A model generated the notes under the pieces. The model was not told the origin of the DNA. It worked only from the letters and a program-made list of their open reading frames with translations, and did no database searches. 64,000 nt of DNA from Neocallimastix lanati (nom. inval.) (Eukaryota > Neocallimastigomycota > Neocallimastigomycetes > Neocallimastigales > Neocallimastigaceae). How positions within the stretch are numbered: position 1 is the first letter of the stretch; every line of letters starts with the position of its first letter. Both the position numbers and the translations under genes were made by a program. Shown in pieces: positions 34,633 through 49,746 of this stretch. Location: positions 1 through 64,000 of the forward strand of contig JACVTC010000268.1 of the NCBI GenBank assembly GCA_016946835.1, read 5' to 3'.

Positions 34633-34976
34633 ATATATTTATCATTGAATTAATAAATAATTTATTATTATTCGTTGTATTTTATGAGATAAAAAAGATT
34701 TATATAAAAATATAAAAAATATAAAAAAAATAAAAAAATATTAATATTAAAAATAAAAATAAAAATAAAAATAAAAATAAAAATAAAAATAAAAAATAAA
34801 AAATAAAAATATTGTATTGCTATTGACTATATTATTTATTAAAGTAAAATAATTATTAAATGTTGTCTTTTACGTAGTAAATTATTATACCATTATATTA
34901 AAATGAATAAAATAATTTATTTTATATTTTACTAACCTATAATTATTAATTTAAATAAAAAAAATAAGGTTCAAAA

Positions 34977-35049
34977 TGGAGAATCCGGGCGTCGATCCCG
35001 GTGCCTCTCGCATGCTAAGCGAGCGCTCTACCATTTGAGCTAATTCCCC
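34977..35049 (-). tRNA. tRNA-Ala(AGC), unit 4
   Basis: Same as 1753-1825. Confidence 0.96.
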
Positions 35050-35718
35050 TTCTTTGATAATATTTCTATGTTGTCTATACTTGTGGTACGAAGTAAATTT
35101 ATAATTTTATTATTATTATTATTGTTATTATTATCATTATTATCATTATTATCATTATTATCATTACTTTCATATTATCATTATTATTATTACTATCACT
35201 ATTATTGTTATTATTGTTATAAATATTATTATAATTGTTATTAATATTATTATTATTTTTATTATTTAATTTTGGTATAAGTTGTTTTTATCTATTTAAT
35301 TTTTTATCTAAATAAATTAAAATTGTAATTTTTATAATTTTTATTACTTTTAAGATTGTATTTAATTTTTGTAATTTTTATTACTTTTAAGATTGTATTT
35401 AATTTTTATAATTTTTATTACTTTTAATAATGTATTTATTTTTAATTAATTATATAAAAGAAAAGTCTAATATAAAATAAGCAAATAAATAATGTTAATA
35501 ATTAATACTTAAATTTCACATAATAAATAATATATTATATATATTATATATATTATATATATTATATATATTATATATATTATATATTTTATGTATTCTA
35601 TATATTCTATAATAAATAATATATCTAAAAATTGTATAATTAAGTAAATAAATATTTTAAACTATTTCTATTTGACATATTCATTAAAGAAACAAAAAAA
35701 AAGAAAAAACCTAAAAAG

Positions 35719-35791
35719 TGCCGTTCCCAGGATTCGAACCTGGGTCGAGTCGGCCACAACGACTTATACTAAACCACTATACGAGAACGGC
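35719..35791 (-). tRNA. tRNA-His(GTG), unit 4
   Basis: Same as 2495-2567, with genomic G at -1. Confidence 0.95.
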
Positions 35792-36147
35792 CAAAATCAC
35801 TTTATTTATATAAGTTTGAAAAGTATAAATTCAATATAGATTAACATTAAATAATAGTAATTATTTTACTAATTTCATATTTATATATAAAAAATTTCTT
35901 GACAATTTGATAATAATTTTAATTTAATAATTATTAGAAATCTGAATTTTGATAATAAATTTTCATTAAAATATTAAACATTATTAAAATTAATAATAAT
36001 ATTAACCTTTAATTTTTTTTTTTTTAATTTCATATTATTTTTAATATTAATAAATTTAATAAATAAATAAATATATATAAAAGTACTATTAAATGAATAA
36101 ATACTGAAAACGCATAAAAATTAAAAATTTAAAAAATTAAATAAAAA

Positions 36148-36220
36148 TGCGACCTCCGTGGCTTGAACACGGGACCTTTAGATCTTCAGTCTAACGCTCT
36201 CCCAGCTGAGCTAAGGTCGC
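36148..36220 (-). tRNA. tRNA-Phe(GAA), unit 4
   Basis: Same as 2924-2996. Confidence 0.97.
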
Positions 36221-36231
36221 TAAATTTTAAA

Positions 36232-36316
36232 TCCTTCGAACCGGAGTCGAACCAGTGACATGTTGATTACTATATAATTCTACAGTCAACCGCTCTACCA
36301 ACTGAGCTATCGAAGG
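36232..36316 (-). tRNA. tRNA-Tyr(GTA) with intron, unit 4
   Basis: Same as 3008-3092; intron at 36268-36279. Confidence 0.96.
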
Positions 36317-37120
36317 ATCTTGTAAAATTATGCCAGAGAACCAATATAAAATATACTTATTATATGTTAAACATAAAACTCTAGATTTTTAAAGAATATA
36401 TTTTAATATATATCATAAAATGGATACAATTTAATGGTTTAATAATATCATTAATAAATATTTATATTTTAAATAAAAAATTATAATTAAGTACTTTAAT
36501 TTATAAATTTATATATTATATTAAAAAAAAAAATTTTTTTCAGAAATTTAATTAAAATATTTTTATTAAATTAATTAATAGGTTTACATATAAATATAAT
36601 ATCATGAATTATAAATAGCTATAAAAATAGATAAATTTTTTATAATTGAAAATATTACTATTTTCTATATTGTATTTATAAGTATTAATATTATTTATGA
36701 ATTTTAATTAAAATATTTATTATATAATTATATATTGATATACGCATTTCTTTATATTGTAATTAAAACTTAAATACATTACTATTATTATTTTATGTCT
36801 TTGTTTTTATTATTTTTTTTTAAAATATTTATTTATATTTTTAATTTTTCGTTATTTATTAATTTTGATTATCATAACTTTTATTATTAATTTAAGAATT
36901 TTTAAAATTTCGTCTAATACTTTAAAAATTGCTTACATATATATTTTATTATAACTAAATAAAAAATAAATAAAATATAAATTATAAATAATATATAACA
37001 TTTTTATATCTTAATTTATCATTACCATTAAATTATTTATTATTTGTATTAATAGAAATAAAAAAATAAAAATAAAAAAAAAAAAGAACGAAATATTGAT
37101 ACCAAAATTTAGTAAAAAAG

Positions 37121-37203
37121 TGAACAGAGTGGGATTCGAACCCACGCCTACGAATAGATCACGGCCTTAACGTGACGCCTTAGACCAACTCGGCCATCTG
37201 TCC
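37121..37203 (-). tRNA. tRNA-Leu(AAG), unit 4
   Basis: Same as 3897-3979. Confidence 0.96.
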
Positions 37204-37434
37204 AAGTTAATAATTTTTAATTGAAATTTTCTTTTCTACCAATACTAAATTATCATTATATGATAATAATGTTATCAATGATATATACTATGCTAAAATT
37301 ATTAACTAAATAATATAAATAGTAAATAGTGCAATTAATCATAATCGATTTTAATTTTATTAGTAAATACTATATATGTATTTAAATTTTAATTTAATTT
37401 AATCAAAATCTAGAAAAAAAAAGATCAAAAGTAA

Positions 37435-37506
37435 TTCCGCATCGGGGAATCGAACCCCGGCCGCCACGGTGAAAGCGTGGAATCCTAGCCACTGGACCAA
37501 TGCGGA
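37435..37506 (-). tRNA. tRNA-Glu(TTC), unit 4
   Basis: Same as 4211-4282. Confidence 0.97.
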
Positions 37507-38073
37507 TCTTGTTGTTTTAAACTTTCATTTCTTGCTTTTTTATTATATCTTTGTAGTGCAAAATTTTTCAATAGGTTAGGATTATTAATTTTATTATTAA
37601 TATTATTAAATTATTAATATTACTAAATTATTACATTTTTTCTTAAATTTTATATAATTAAACTTTACATTATTTAAATTAATTGTTTAAAGTTATTTAT
37701 TAATATCTTTTCATTTTTTTTTTCTTATTTAAATTTTTATTTATCTAGTATTATTTTATTTATATTTTTATTTTTTCTTTTTTTTTTTATTTTTTAATTT
37801 TCTTTTTTCATTTTTGTCTTTATTTAATAAATAATATTTTTCAAGTTAATTGTAATACTTAAAAGTGAATTTGTTTGATTCAATATAATCTTAGCAAAAC
37901 TTCTAAATATAATTTATAATATTAATAAATTAATATATATGCATTTCAATGTACTTAATTTAATATTTATTATTAATAATAAATAATTATTTTTAATTTT
38001 ATTTCATTCTTAAATTAGTTTTGAAAATAACAAATATATATATATATATATATATTACTATTATTTTATAATG

Positions 38074-38111
<38 letters not shown>

Positions 38112-38611
38112 AAAAAATTAAATTAATATTAAAATATTATAAATTGCGAAAATTTTATATTTTATTTATTTTATTTATTTATTTTATACTTTAAGTTTAG
38201 TTATTAAATTTTAATTTACCTTATTTTTAATTTAGTTTTAGTTTTTCTGTTTGATTGTTCCATTATCTTCAAAAGTTTTTATAAGCTATTTTAATATTAA
38301 ATATTATATATAAATTAAAATAAAATTAACAGTTATTTATTTATTAAAATTATTTCCAATAAGTTTATTTAATTTCTTAAAATACTAAATTTTAATTTTT
38401 AATTATTTTTAAACATTTATATTATATATTAATAAATATATTATAATTATTTAATTTAATAAATATATAATATATATTTAATTAATATATCTATTCAATT
38501 AATATATCTATTTAATTGAAGTGATATTGATAATTTTATAAATAATTTATAAATATTTTATATTGTAAATTATTATACAATATAGAAAATTTTGAAAAAT
38601 TTTGTCAGATT

Positions 38612-38685
38612 GATTTCGTGGTGTAGTCGGTTATCACGTCTGTCTAACACACAGACGGTCCCCGGTTCGAATCCGGGCGAAATCA
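38612..38685 (+). tRNA. tRNA-Val(AAC) first copy, unit 4
   Basis: Same as 5389-5462. Confidence 0.97.
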
Positions 38686-38691
38686 TTATTT

Positions 38692-38773
38692 GACAGCATG
38701 TCCGAGTGGTTAAGGAGTGTGACTAGAAATCACATAGGCTCTGCCTGCGCAGGTTCAAGTCCTGCTGCTGTCG
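38692..38773 (+). tRNA. tRNA-Ser(AGA), unit 4
   Basis: Same as 5469-5550. Confidence 0.97.
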
Positions 38774-39097
38774 TTTTTACTTTATTTTTATTATAAAAAT
38801 GCAATTATACATTTAATTTTATATATTAAAAAACTCAAAAAAAAAAAAAAAAAAAAAACTCAAAAAAAAAAAAAAGTTAATATTAAAATGCAATATGAAA
38901 TTTTTAAAAATTGTTATTTTTTTTTTTTTTTTTTTTAATTTTTTTATTTTTTATTTTATTTTTATTTTTTTTTTGTTTTGTTTTTATTTATTTATTTATT
39001 TTTTTATTTTCATTTATTTATTTGCATTTTTATTTTCTTTTTTATTTTTATTTTATTAAAAACAAAAACAAAAAACAAAAATTAAAATATAAAAAAG

Positions 39098-39170
39098 CGC
39101 CCAACGTGGGGGTCGAACCCACAACCTTGAGATTAAGAGTCTCACGCTCTACCGATTGAGCTAGCCGGGC
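39098..39170 (-). tRNA. tRNA-Lys(CTT) inverted copy, unit 4
   Basis: Same as 5875-5947. Confidence 0.97.
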
Positions 39171-39178
39171 AAATGAAA

Positions 39179-39252
39179 TGCTCTGTGCAGGGGTCGAACC
39201 TGCGACCTTGGCGTTATTAGCACCACGCTCTAACCGACTGAGCTAACAGAGC
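39179..39252 (-). tRNA. tRNA-Ile(AAT) inverted copy, unit 4
   Basis: Same as 5956-6029. Confidence 0.97.
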
Positions 39253-39320
39253 TATTTTAGCTTTGTTTCGAAAAATATTTTTGAAATAGGGTATATTATT
39301 TAATATATTATATAATATAT

Positions 39321-39349
39321 TATTTATTATTATTTATTATTATTTATTA

Positions 39350-39397
<48 letters not shown>

Positions 39398-39528
39398 TAT
39401 TATTATTTATTATTATTTATTATTATTTATTATTATTTATTATTATTTATTATTATTTATTATTATTTATTATTATTTATTATTATTTATTATTATTTAT
39501 TATTATTTATTATTATTTATTATTAATA
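39321..39528. repeat. Decamer TTATTATTTA array, unit 4
   Basis: 208 bp, unchanged. Confidence 0.87.
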
Positions 39529-39838
39529 CTTAAATTTATAAATTAGAAATATAATATAATACACATATATTATTGTATTATGTAGTTCATACTATCAAAA
39601 AAATATTTAAATAAAATTATAATTAATTTGAATATTTGTAATATTATATTATTCTAATAAATTTAGAAATATTTAATTTTTATTTTATTTTTAGCAAAAA
39701 AAAATATATTTTAAGTAATAATATTAAAAAAATTTTTTTTATAATATTTTGTAAGTATTAAAACGAATATTTTATTTTTAATAAAAAAAAATCAAAAGTA
39801 AAGAAACTAAAAAAAAAAAAAAATACTATAAAAGAATT

Positions 39839-40534
<696 letters not shown>

Positions 40535-40919
40535 AATAAATATTATTATTAAATTTTATTAATCTATATCAAAGCAGTTGATAAATAATTATTAATTAAT
40601 TAATAATTAATACGAAATATTAAAATTAAAATCTAAACTAGTCAAAGACTAGGATTTTATAAATTATATTGTAATATTATTATTTAATATTAAATATTGT
40701 GATTAATAATTTCATACTAAATTTAAATATAATTTTAAATTATATCAATGTTCTAAAATATTCTAAAATATTCTAAAATATTCTAAAATATTCTAAAATA
40801 TTATATATTAATGATGGAAATATTTTACTATGGGTAAAATACTTTAATTACTATCTATTGTCTGAAAGCCTAAAAGGATCTAAGGAAAATAAAACAGGAA
40901 TATTAAAATTTTTAAATGC

Positions 40920-40993
40920 GGGCTGTTAGTTCAGTTGGATAGAACGCTTGACTACGGATCAAGAGGTCGCAGGTTCAAGTCCTGCATAGCTCG
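40920..40993 (+). tRNA. tRNA-Arg(ACG), unit 4
   Basis: Same as 7651-7724. Confidence 0.96.
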
Positions 40994-40997
40994 TTTT

Positions 40998-41071
40998 GAT
41001 TTCGTGGTGTAGTCGGTTATCACGTCTGTCTAACACACAGACGGTCCCCGGTTCGAATCCGGGCGAAATCA
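40998..41071 (+). tRNA. tRNA-Val(AAC) second copy, unit 4
   Basis: Same as 7729-7802. Confidence 0.97.
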
Positions 41072-41260
41072 TTTTTTTTACATCATTTTCTAGATATAAA
41101 TTAAAAATGCTAAAAAAAAAGAAAAAATTTAATATTTTTAATTTAATTATTATAGCAAATATTAATTTTTCGTTTCTCAAAATATTTTCGTTTCGTAAAA
41201 ATAAAAGAACTAAAATGTACAATACATATAAATATATTTAGCTTTAGCAATAAAAAGAAC

Positions 41261-41343
41261 TGCCAAGAGTGAGGTTCGAACTCACGCCTCTTTCGAGACC
41301 GCATCTTAAGTGCGGCGCCTTAGACCGACTCGGCCATCTTGGC
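41261..41343 (-). tRNA. tRNA-Leu(TAA), unit 4
   Basis: Same as 7992-8074. Confidence 0.97.
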
Positions 41344-41609
41344 TAAATATAAGTTTATTTTCTTTTTAATTTATTTTTAAGATCAGTTTCTTTTCATTTA
41401 ATTATTTTTTTAATTTAAAAAATTAATCTATAGCATATTATAATTTTATGGTACTATTAATGGAAAAATAAATTGATATATGTCTAAACGAACAAATAAT
41501 AATAAAATTAATTATTAATGTTATAATAAATATAATTATATTAAGTATATGGATAAATTATGTTTAATGATATAGTATAATATTATTAATAAAGATTATA
41601 AGTAAACTT

Positions 41610-41663
<54 letters not shown>

Positions 41664-42073
41664 TATATGTATTTATTTATTTATGCTTTTTCAGTTTTAA
41701 ATTTTATAATTAATCTTATAATCTTATAATCTTATAATTTGAAATATCTATAAAATAAATTAATTATAATAAAATGTAATAATAAAAAATATTTATATTT
41801 ATATTTATATTTATAAGAATGCCAATGATTTTCTAAAGCATAAATAAAAAATATTTATTTTTAAATAATTATTATTATATAATTTTAATAAAAGATCAAA
41901 TATAATAGCATTACTAAGTATGAATAATGAATAAAATAGTAAATAAATAAAATATATAATAAAATAAAAATCTGTAACTAAAAATAATGTTGAAATAATT
42001 ATGTTATTGATATATATTATATGTACTTAGGATAAGTCTTTCTTTTCAACAGAATTCGGAAAAAACAACTAAG

Positions 42074-42144
42074 GCATTGATGGTTTAGTGGTATAATTAC
42101 CGCCTGCCACGCGGTAGACCCGGGTTCGATTCCCGGTCAATGCA
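42074..42144 (+). tRNA. tRNA-Gly(GCC), unit 4
   Basis: Same as 8802-8872. Confidence 0.97.
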
Positions 42145-42147
42145 TTT

Positions 42148-42220
42148 GCCTTCATGGCTCAGTCGGCAGAGCATCCCCCTAGTAAGGGGAAGGTCATCGG
42201 TTCGATTCCGATTGAAGGCA
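42148..42220 (+). tRNA. tRNA-Thr(AGT), unit 4
   Basis: Same as 8876-8948. Confidence 0.97.
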
Positions 42221-42469
42221 TTATTTTTATTTTATTTTATTTTTTTTTTTTTTAATTTCAAAAAGTAATATATAAATTAAATTTTTAATAATTATTGCAT
42301 TTCATCAGTGTATATGTTAATTTACAAAATTAGAAAAGTTGAATTTCATCTTATAATATTTTAACTTTTACATTTAATTAAATTATTTATAATGTTTTAA
42401 CTTTCACATTTAATTAAATTATTTACAGTTTTAATTTATGTTCTATACAAGGAATTATTATTTATTACG

Positions 42470-42506
<37 letters not shown>

Positions 42507-42842
42507 CTATTATGAATTAAATGATTTTCACACTAATATTTAAATAAATAAATAATTAATTACGCAATTATTAAAGTTAACATATACATTTTTAAAATAA
42601 AAATTAAAATAAATAAAATAATAAATATAAATATATATATATATATTTATAATTATTATATAATATATTTTAAACTTAAATATTACTAATTTTTTTAATT
42701 TAAATCAAAATTTCATTTTAACTTTAAATTGTATATTTGATATTAATTTAAAAATACCAAATGATAAAATCAAACTAAATTTTATTTTCTATATTTTTAT
42801 GGGGTTGTTAGTTGTTTAAAAATAAATTTAAAAACAAGATAA

Positions 42843-42914
42843 GGCTCATTGGTCTAGTAGTATGATTCTCGCTTTGGGTGCGAGAGGTCCCGGGTTCAAT
42901 TCCCGGATGAGCCC
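42843..42914 (+). tRNA. tRNA-Pro(TGG), unit 4
   Basis: Same as 9570-9641. Confidence 0.97.
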
Positions 42915-43267
42915 CTCTTTTTTAATTTTGACTTTTTATAATAGTTATTACTTTTATAAATTCATTTTTAAAATCTACTGATAATTAGTATCAGAATTTA
43001 AATAAAAGAGCGAAGCAAAAATATTTTGAAAAAAAGTAATAAATGTATTAAAATATTAATTTTATTCATAATTTTAGCAATATTTTATAATTTAAATAAT
43101 AAATATATATAAATATAAATAAATATCTAAAATATAATTAATTAATACAAATAAAGGAATAAATACTATCTTAAAATCATATATTAATAATAAATTTAAA
43201 CACTTATCAATTATATTAAATTGTAAGGTATACAAGAATATTATATATTTAATAATTTACTAAATAT

Positions 43268-43339
43268 GGTTCTATAGTGTAGCGGTTAGCACATTGGACT
43301 TTGAATCCAATAACTCGAGTTCAAATCTCGATAGGACCT
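43268..43339 (+). tRNA. tRNA-Gln(TTG), unit 4
   Basis: Same as 9995-10066. Confidence 0.95.
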
Positions 43340-43545
43340 AATTTTTAATTATATTTTTAACAATTTTTAACAATTTTAACAATTTTAAAAATTACTAAAT
43401 ATTAATATATTAACTTTTATTTTTATCTTTATCTTTAGTTTTTTAGCATTTAATAATAATAATATTTTTTGTAAAAAAAAAAAAAAAGAAAATATTCTAA
43501 TAAAAATAAAATTATATTGTTAATAAAAAAAATGAAAAAGGCTTA

Positions 43546-43617
43546 CTCCCAGGCGGGGAATTGAACCCCGGTCTCCCGCGTGACAGGCGGGGATACTCAC
43601 CACTATACTACCTGGGA
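43546..43617 (-). tRNA. tRNA-Asp(GTC), unit 4
   Basis: Same as 10273-10344. Confidence 0.97.
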
Positions 43618-44075
43618 TGGCTTTAATTATTTTTTGATCTTATTTTGTCATATACACTATGTCACCGAATTTTAAAGTATGATCATGTAATTAAAGCATT
43701 TAATTAGAATTTAGAATTTCATTAAATAAAATATATTCAATATAAATTTATTTCAACATTTAAATCATGTTATACTTATTTAATTGTATTTTGTACTTAA
43801 ATTTAATTGTATTTTGTACTTAATTTTAAAGATAAAGATTTTTATGAAAACTTAATTTTTTATTTTTATTATTTTAATAAATATATATAAATATATATAA
43901 ATTAAATATATAATATTTATAAATATTAAGAATTAATCAATAAAACATACTATAATATTGAAATTAAAATAAATATTATATTATTCAATTATTTAATATT
44001 ATATAATCAAAAATGTATAATTCATTTTAATTATTTGCTTTTGACTTTTTTTTATTTTTATTTTTATTGCTTTCT

Positions 44076-44269
44076 TTTATTTTATTTATTATTTTATTTA
44101 TTATTTTATTTATTATTTTATTTATTATTTTATTTATTATTTTATTTTATTTTTATTTTTATTTTTATTTTTATTTTTATTTTTATTTTTATTTTTATTT
44201 TTATTTTTATTTTTATTTTTATTTTTATTTTTATTTTTATTTTTATTTTTATTTTTATTTTTATTTTTA
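44076..44269. repeat. TTTTATTTATTA / TTTTTA array, unit 4
   Basis: Same length as 10803-10996. Confidence 0.88.
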
Positions 44270-44486
44270 ATATATTGTATTCGAGTTTAAATGATATTTA
44301 ATTGTTAATTAATTATTTCATTTTCAGTTGAATAATAATTCATAAATTTAATTTTTATCTCCATAATTATTTATAAATTTATTTTTAAAAATTTTTTTCA
44401 TAAATACTACATAAAAACAAAAATTATTTTATAACCATTTGATTTTTAGTAGTACAAGATTTATTCTTAATTTTAATCATAGGCAA

Positions 44487-44560
44487 GCTCTGTTAGCTCA
44501 GTCGGTTAGAGCGTGGTGCTAATAACGCCAAGGTCGCAGGTTCGACCCCTGCACAGAGCA
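44487..44560 (+). tRNA. tRNA-Ile(AAT), unit 5
   Basis: 74-nt standard form; paired with Lys(CTT). Confidence 0.97.
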
Positions 44561-44576
44561 AACTGAATGTAAAATT

Positions 44577-44649
44577 GCCCGGCTAGCTCAATCGGTAGAG
44601 CGTGAGACTCTTAATCTCAAGGTTGTGGGTTCGACCCCCACGTTGGGCG
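44577..44649 (+). tRNA. tRNA-Lys(CTT), unit 5
   Basis: Same as 218-290. Confidence 0.97.
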
Positions 44650-45403
44650 ATATTTTTTGGTAGTATTCTTTTAATCAAATAGCCTAAGTATATATAAATA
44701 TTTTAATTAAACTACTTTTTAATGTATATATATATATATATATATATTTTAATTAAACTACTTTTAATATATATATATAATATATATTTTAATTAAACTA
44801 CTTTTAATATATATATATAATATATATTTTAATTAAACTACTTTTTAATATATATATATGTTTTAATGATAAATCAATATTTATATATATAATAAATAAT
44901 AAGTTATGACTAACCACTAGTTTCATAAATTAAATTTTAAATTTGAACTATATAATATATATATTTTTATTTTTATAAATTACATATATATATAATATTT
45001 TTCTTATTATATATAAATATATATATATTAATGAAATATTAAATAAATAAATTGTATATTGTTATTAATTGAAAATATTTAATATGATAACTATAATTTT
45101 ATAACATTTAAAATTTTAATACAATGAATTATTTTTAATTTAAAATTAATTTGTCTAATGTTTATTTTAATATTAATATTTATTTTGATATTAATATTTA
45201 TTTTGATATTAAAATTTACTAATATCTTAAAATAGATATTAATTATTATGAATTATCAAATTTTAAACTTAAACAATATATTTAAATAAATTAATATATT
45301 TTCTTATTTAAGAAAATTTAAAAACAAAAAATAATAAATAATATATATATATAAAATTTTTTTTTATCATAAGAATTTCCAAAAATTATTAAGTAATATA
45401 ACG

Positions 45404-45440
<37 letters not shown>

Positions 45441-45471
45441 AAAGCAGGAAAAAACAAAGCCAGAAAGCGTA

Positions 45472-45544
45472 GCCCTGTTAGCTCAGTTGGTAGAGCGTGC
45501 GGCTTTTAACCGCAAGGTCGGGGGTTCGAGCCCCCCATAGGGCG
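45472..45544 (+). tRNA. tRNA-Lys(TTT), unit 5
   Basis: Same as 1115-1187. Confidence 0.97.
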
Positions 45545-45546
45545 TA

Positions 45547-45620
45547 GCTCTTATGGCGCAATTGGCTAGCGCGTTCGGCTGTTAACCGAGAGGTTGGTGG
45601 TTCAAGCCCACCTAGGAGCG
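45547..45620 (+). tRNA. tRNA-Asn(GTT), unit 5
   Basis: Same as 1190-1263. Confidence 0.97.
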
Positions 45621-45690
45621 TTTCTTTTTTATTATTTTCATAAAATAATATTGTATTTATTAATTTTTTACAATTTAAAGCACTAAATTA

Positions 45691-45766
<76 letters not shown>

Positions 45767-46110
45767 ATATATTTATCATTGAATTAATAAATAATTTATT
45801 ATTATTCGTTGTATTTTATGAGATAAAAAAGATTTATATAAAAATATAAAAAATATAAAAAAAATAAAAAAATATTAATATTAAAAATAAAAATAAAAAT
45901 AAAAATAAAAATAAAAATAAAAATAAAAAATAAAAAATAAAAATATTGTATTGCTATTGACTATATTATTTATTAAAGTAAAATAATTATTAAATGTTGT
46001 CTTTTACGTAGTAAATTATTATACCATTATATTAAAATGAATAAAATAATTTATTTTATATTTTACTAACCTATAATTATTAATTTAAATAAAAAAAATA
46101 AGGTTCAAAA

Positions 46111-46183
46111 TGGAGAATCCGGGCGTCGATCCCGGTGCCTCTCGCATGCTAAGCGAGCGCTCTACCATTTGAGCTAATTCCCC
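46111..46183 (-). tRNA. tRNA-Ala(AGC), unit 5
   Basis: Same as 1753-1825. Confidence 0.96.
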
Positions 46184-46852
46184 TTCTTTGATAATATTTC
46201 TATGTTGTCTATACTTGTGGTACGAAGTAAATTTATAATTTTATTATTATTATTATTGTTATTATTATCATTATTATCATTATTATCATTATTATCATTA
46301 CTTTCATATTATCATTATTATTATTACTATCACTATTATTGTTATTATTGTTATAAATATTATTATAATTGTTATTAATATTATTATTATTTTTATTATT
46401 TAATTTTGGTATAAGTTGTTTTTATCTATTTAATTTTTTATCTAAATAAATTAAAATTGTAATTTTTATAATTTTTATTACTTTTAAGATTGTATTTAAT
46501 TTTTGTAATTTTTATTACTTTTAAGATTGTATTTAATTTTTATAATTTTTATTACTTTTAATAATGTATTTATTTTTAATTAATTATATAAAAGAAAAGT
46601 CTAATATAAAATAAGCAAATAAATAATGTTAATAATTAATACTTAAATTTCACATAATAAATAATATATTATATATATTATATATATTATATATATTATA
46701 TATATTATATATATTATATATTTTATGTATTCTATATATTCTATAATAAATAATATATCTAAAAATTGTATAATTAAGTAAATAAATATTTTAAACTATT
46801 TCTATTTGACATATTCATTAAAGAAACAAAAAAAAAGAAAAAACCTAAAAAG

Positions 46853-46925
46853 TGCCGTTCCCAGGATTCGAACCTGGGTCGAGTCGGCCACAACGACTTA
46901 TACTAAACCACTATACGAGAACGGC
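46853..46925 (-). tRNA. tRNA-His(GTG), unit 5
   Basis: Same as 2495-2567, with genomic G at -1. Confidence 0.95.
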
Positions 46926-47281
46926 CAAAATCACTTTATTTATATAAGTTTGAAAAGTATAAATTCAATATAGATTAACATTAAATAATAGTAATTATTT
47001 TACTAATTTCATATTTATATATAAAAAATTTCTTGACAATTTGATAATAATTTTAATTTAATAATTATTAGAAATCTGAATTTTGATAATAAATTTTCAT
47101 TAAAATATTAAACATTATTAAAATTAATAATAATATTAACCTTTAATTTTTTTTTTTTTAATTTCATATTATTTTTAATATTAATAAATTTAATAAATAA
47201 ATAAATATATATAAAAGTACTATTAAATGAATAAATACTGAAAACGCATAAAAATTAAAAATTTAAAAAATTAAATAAAAA

Positions 47282-47354
47282 TGCGACCTCCGTGGCTTGA
47301 ACACGGGACCTTTAGATCTTCAGTCTAACGCTCTCCCAGCTGAGCTAAGGTCGC
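47282..47354 (-). tRNA. tRNA-Phe(GAA), unit 5
   Basis: Same as 2924-2996. Confidence 0.97.
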
Positions 47355-47365
47355 TAAATTTTAAA

Positions 47366-47450
47366 TCCTTCGAACCGGAGTCGAACCAGTGACATGTTGA
47401 TTACTATATAATTCTACAGTCAACCGCTCTACCAACTGAGCTATCGAAGG
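47366..47450 (-). tRNA. tRNA-Tyr(GTA) with intron, unit 5
   Basis: Same as 3008-3092; intron at 47402-47413. Confidence 0.96.
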
Positions 47451-48254
47451 ATCTTGTAAAATTATGCCAGAGAACCAATATAAAATATACTTATTATATG
47501 TTAAACATAAAACTCTAGATTTTTAAAGAATATATTTTAATATATATCATAAAATGGATACAATTTAATGGTTTAATAATATCATTAATAAATATTTATA
47601 TTTTAAATAAAAAATTATAATTAAGTACTTTAATTTATAAATTTATATATTATATTAAAAAAAAAAATTTTTTTCAGAAATTTAATTAAAATATTTTTAT
47701 TAAATTAATTAATAGGTTTACATATAAATATAATATCATGAATTATAAATAGCTATAAAAATAGATAAATTTTTTATAATTGAAAATATTACTATTTTCT
47801 ATATTGTATTTATAAGTATTAATATTATTTATGAATTTTAATTAAAATATTTATTATATAATTATATATTGATATACGCATTTCTTTATATTGTAATTAA
47901 AACTTAAATACATTACTATTATTATTTTATGTCTTTGTTTTTATTATTTTTTTTTAAAATATTTATTTATATTTTTAATTTTTCGTTATTTATTAATTTT
48001 GATTATCATAACTTTTATTATTAATTTAAGAATTTTTAAAATTTCGTCTAATACTTTAAAAATTGCTTACATATATATTTTATTATAACTAAATAAAAAA
48101 TAAATAAAATATAAATTATAAATAATATATAACATTTTTATATCTTAATTTATCATTACCATTAAATTATTTATTATTTGTATTAATAGAAATAAAAAAA
48201 TAAAAATAAAAAAAAAAAAGAACGAAATATTGATACCAAAATTTAGTAAAAAAG

Positions 48255-48337
48255 TGAACAGAGTGGGATTCGAACCCACGCCTACGAATAGATCACGGCC
48301 TTAACGTGACGCCTTAGACCAACTCGGCCATCTGTCC
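48255..48337 (-). tRNA. tRNA-Leu(AAG), unit 5
   Basis: Same as 3897-3979. Confidence 0.96.
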
Positions 48338-48568
48338 AAGTTAATAATTTTTAATTGAAATTTTCTTTTCTACCAATACTAAATTATCATTATATGATAA
48401 TAATGTTATCAATGATATATACTATGCTAAAATTATTAACTAAATAATATAAATAGTAAATAGTGCAATTAATCATAATCGATTTTAATTTTATTAGTAA
48501 ATACTATATATGTATTTAAATTTTAATTTAATTTAATCAAAATCTAGAAAAAAAAAGATCAAAAGTAA

Positions 48569-48640
48569 TTCCGCATCGGGGAATCGAACCCCGGCCGCCA
48601 CGGTGAAAGCGTGGAATCCTAGCCACTGGACCAATGCGGA
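48569..48640 (-). tRNA. tRNA-Glu(TTC), unit 5
   Basis: Same as 4211-4282. Confidence 0.97.
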
Positions 48641-49207
48641 TCTTGTTGTTTTAAACTTTCATTTCTTGCTTTTTTATTATATCTTTGTAGTGCAAAATTT
48701 TTCAATAGGTTAGGATTATTAATTTTATTATTAATATTATTAAATTATTAATATTACTAAATTATTACATTTTTTCTTAAATTTTATATAATTAAACTTT
48801 ACATTATTTAAATTAATTGTTTAAAGTTATTTATTAATATCTTTTCATTTTTTTTTTCTTATTTAAATTTTTATTTATCTAGTATTATTTTATTTATATT
48901 TTTATTTTTTCTTTTTTTTTTTATTTTTTAATTTTCTTTTTTCATTTTTGTCTTTATTTAATAAATAATATTTTTCAAGTTAATTGTAATACTTAAAAGT
49001 GAATTTGTTTGATTCAATATAATCTTAGCAAAACTTCTAAATATAATTTATAATATTAATAAATTAATATATATGCATTTCAATGTACTTAATTTAATAT
49101 TTATTATTAATAATAAATAATTATTTTTAATTTTATTTCATTCTTAAATTAGTTTTGAAAATAACAAATATATATATATATATATATATTACTATTATTT
49201 TATAATG

Positions 49208-49246
<39 letters not shown>

Positions 49247-49746
49247 AAAAAATTAAATTAATATTAAAATATTATAAATTGCGAAAATTTTATATTTTAT
49301 TTATTTTATTTATTTATTTTATACTTTAAGTTTAGTTATTAAATTTTAATTTACCTTATTTTTAATTTAGTTTTAGTTTTTCTGTTTGATTGTTCCATTA
49401 TCTTCAAAAGTTTTTATAAGCTATTTTAATATTAAATATTATATATAAATTAAAATAAAATTAACAGTTATTTATTTATTAAAATTATTTCCAATAAGTT
49501 TATTTAATTTCTTAAAATACTAAATTTTAATTTTTAATTATTTTTAAACATTTATATTATATATTAATAAATATATTATAATTATTTAATTTAATAAATA
49601 TATAATATATATTTAATTAATATATCTATTCAATTAATATATCTATTTAATTGAAGTGATATTGATAATTTTATAAATAATTTATAAATATTTTATATTG
49701 TAAATTATTATACAATATAGAAAATTTTGAAAAATTTTGTCAGATT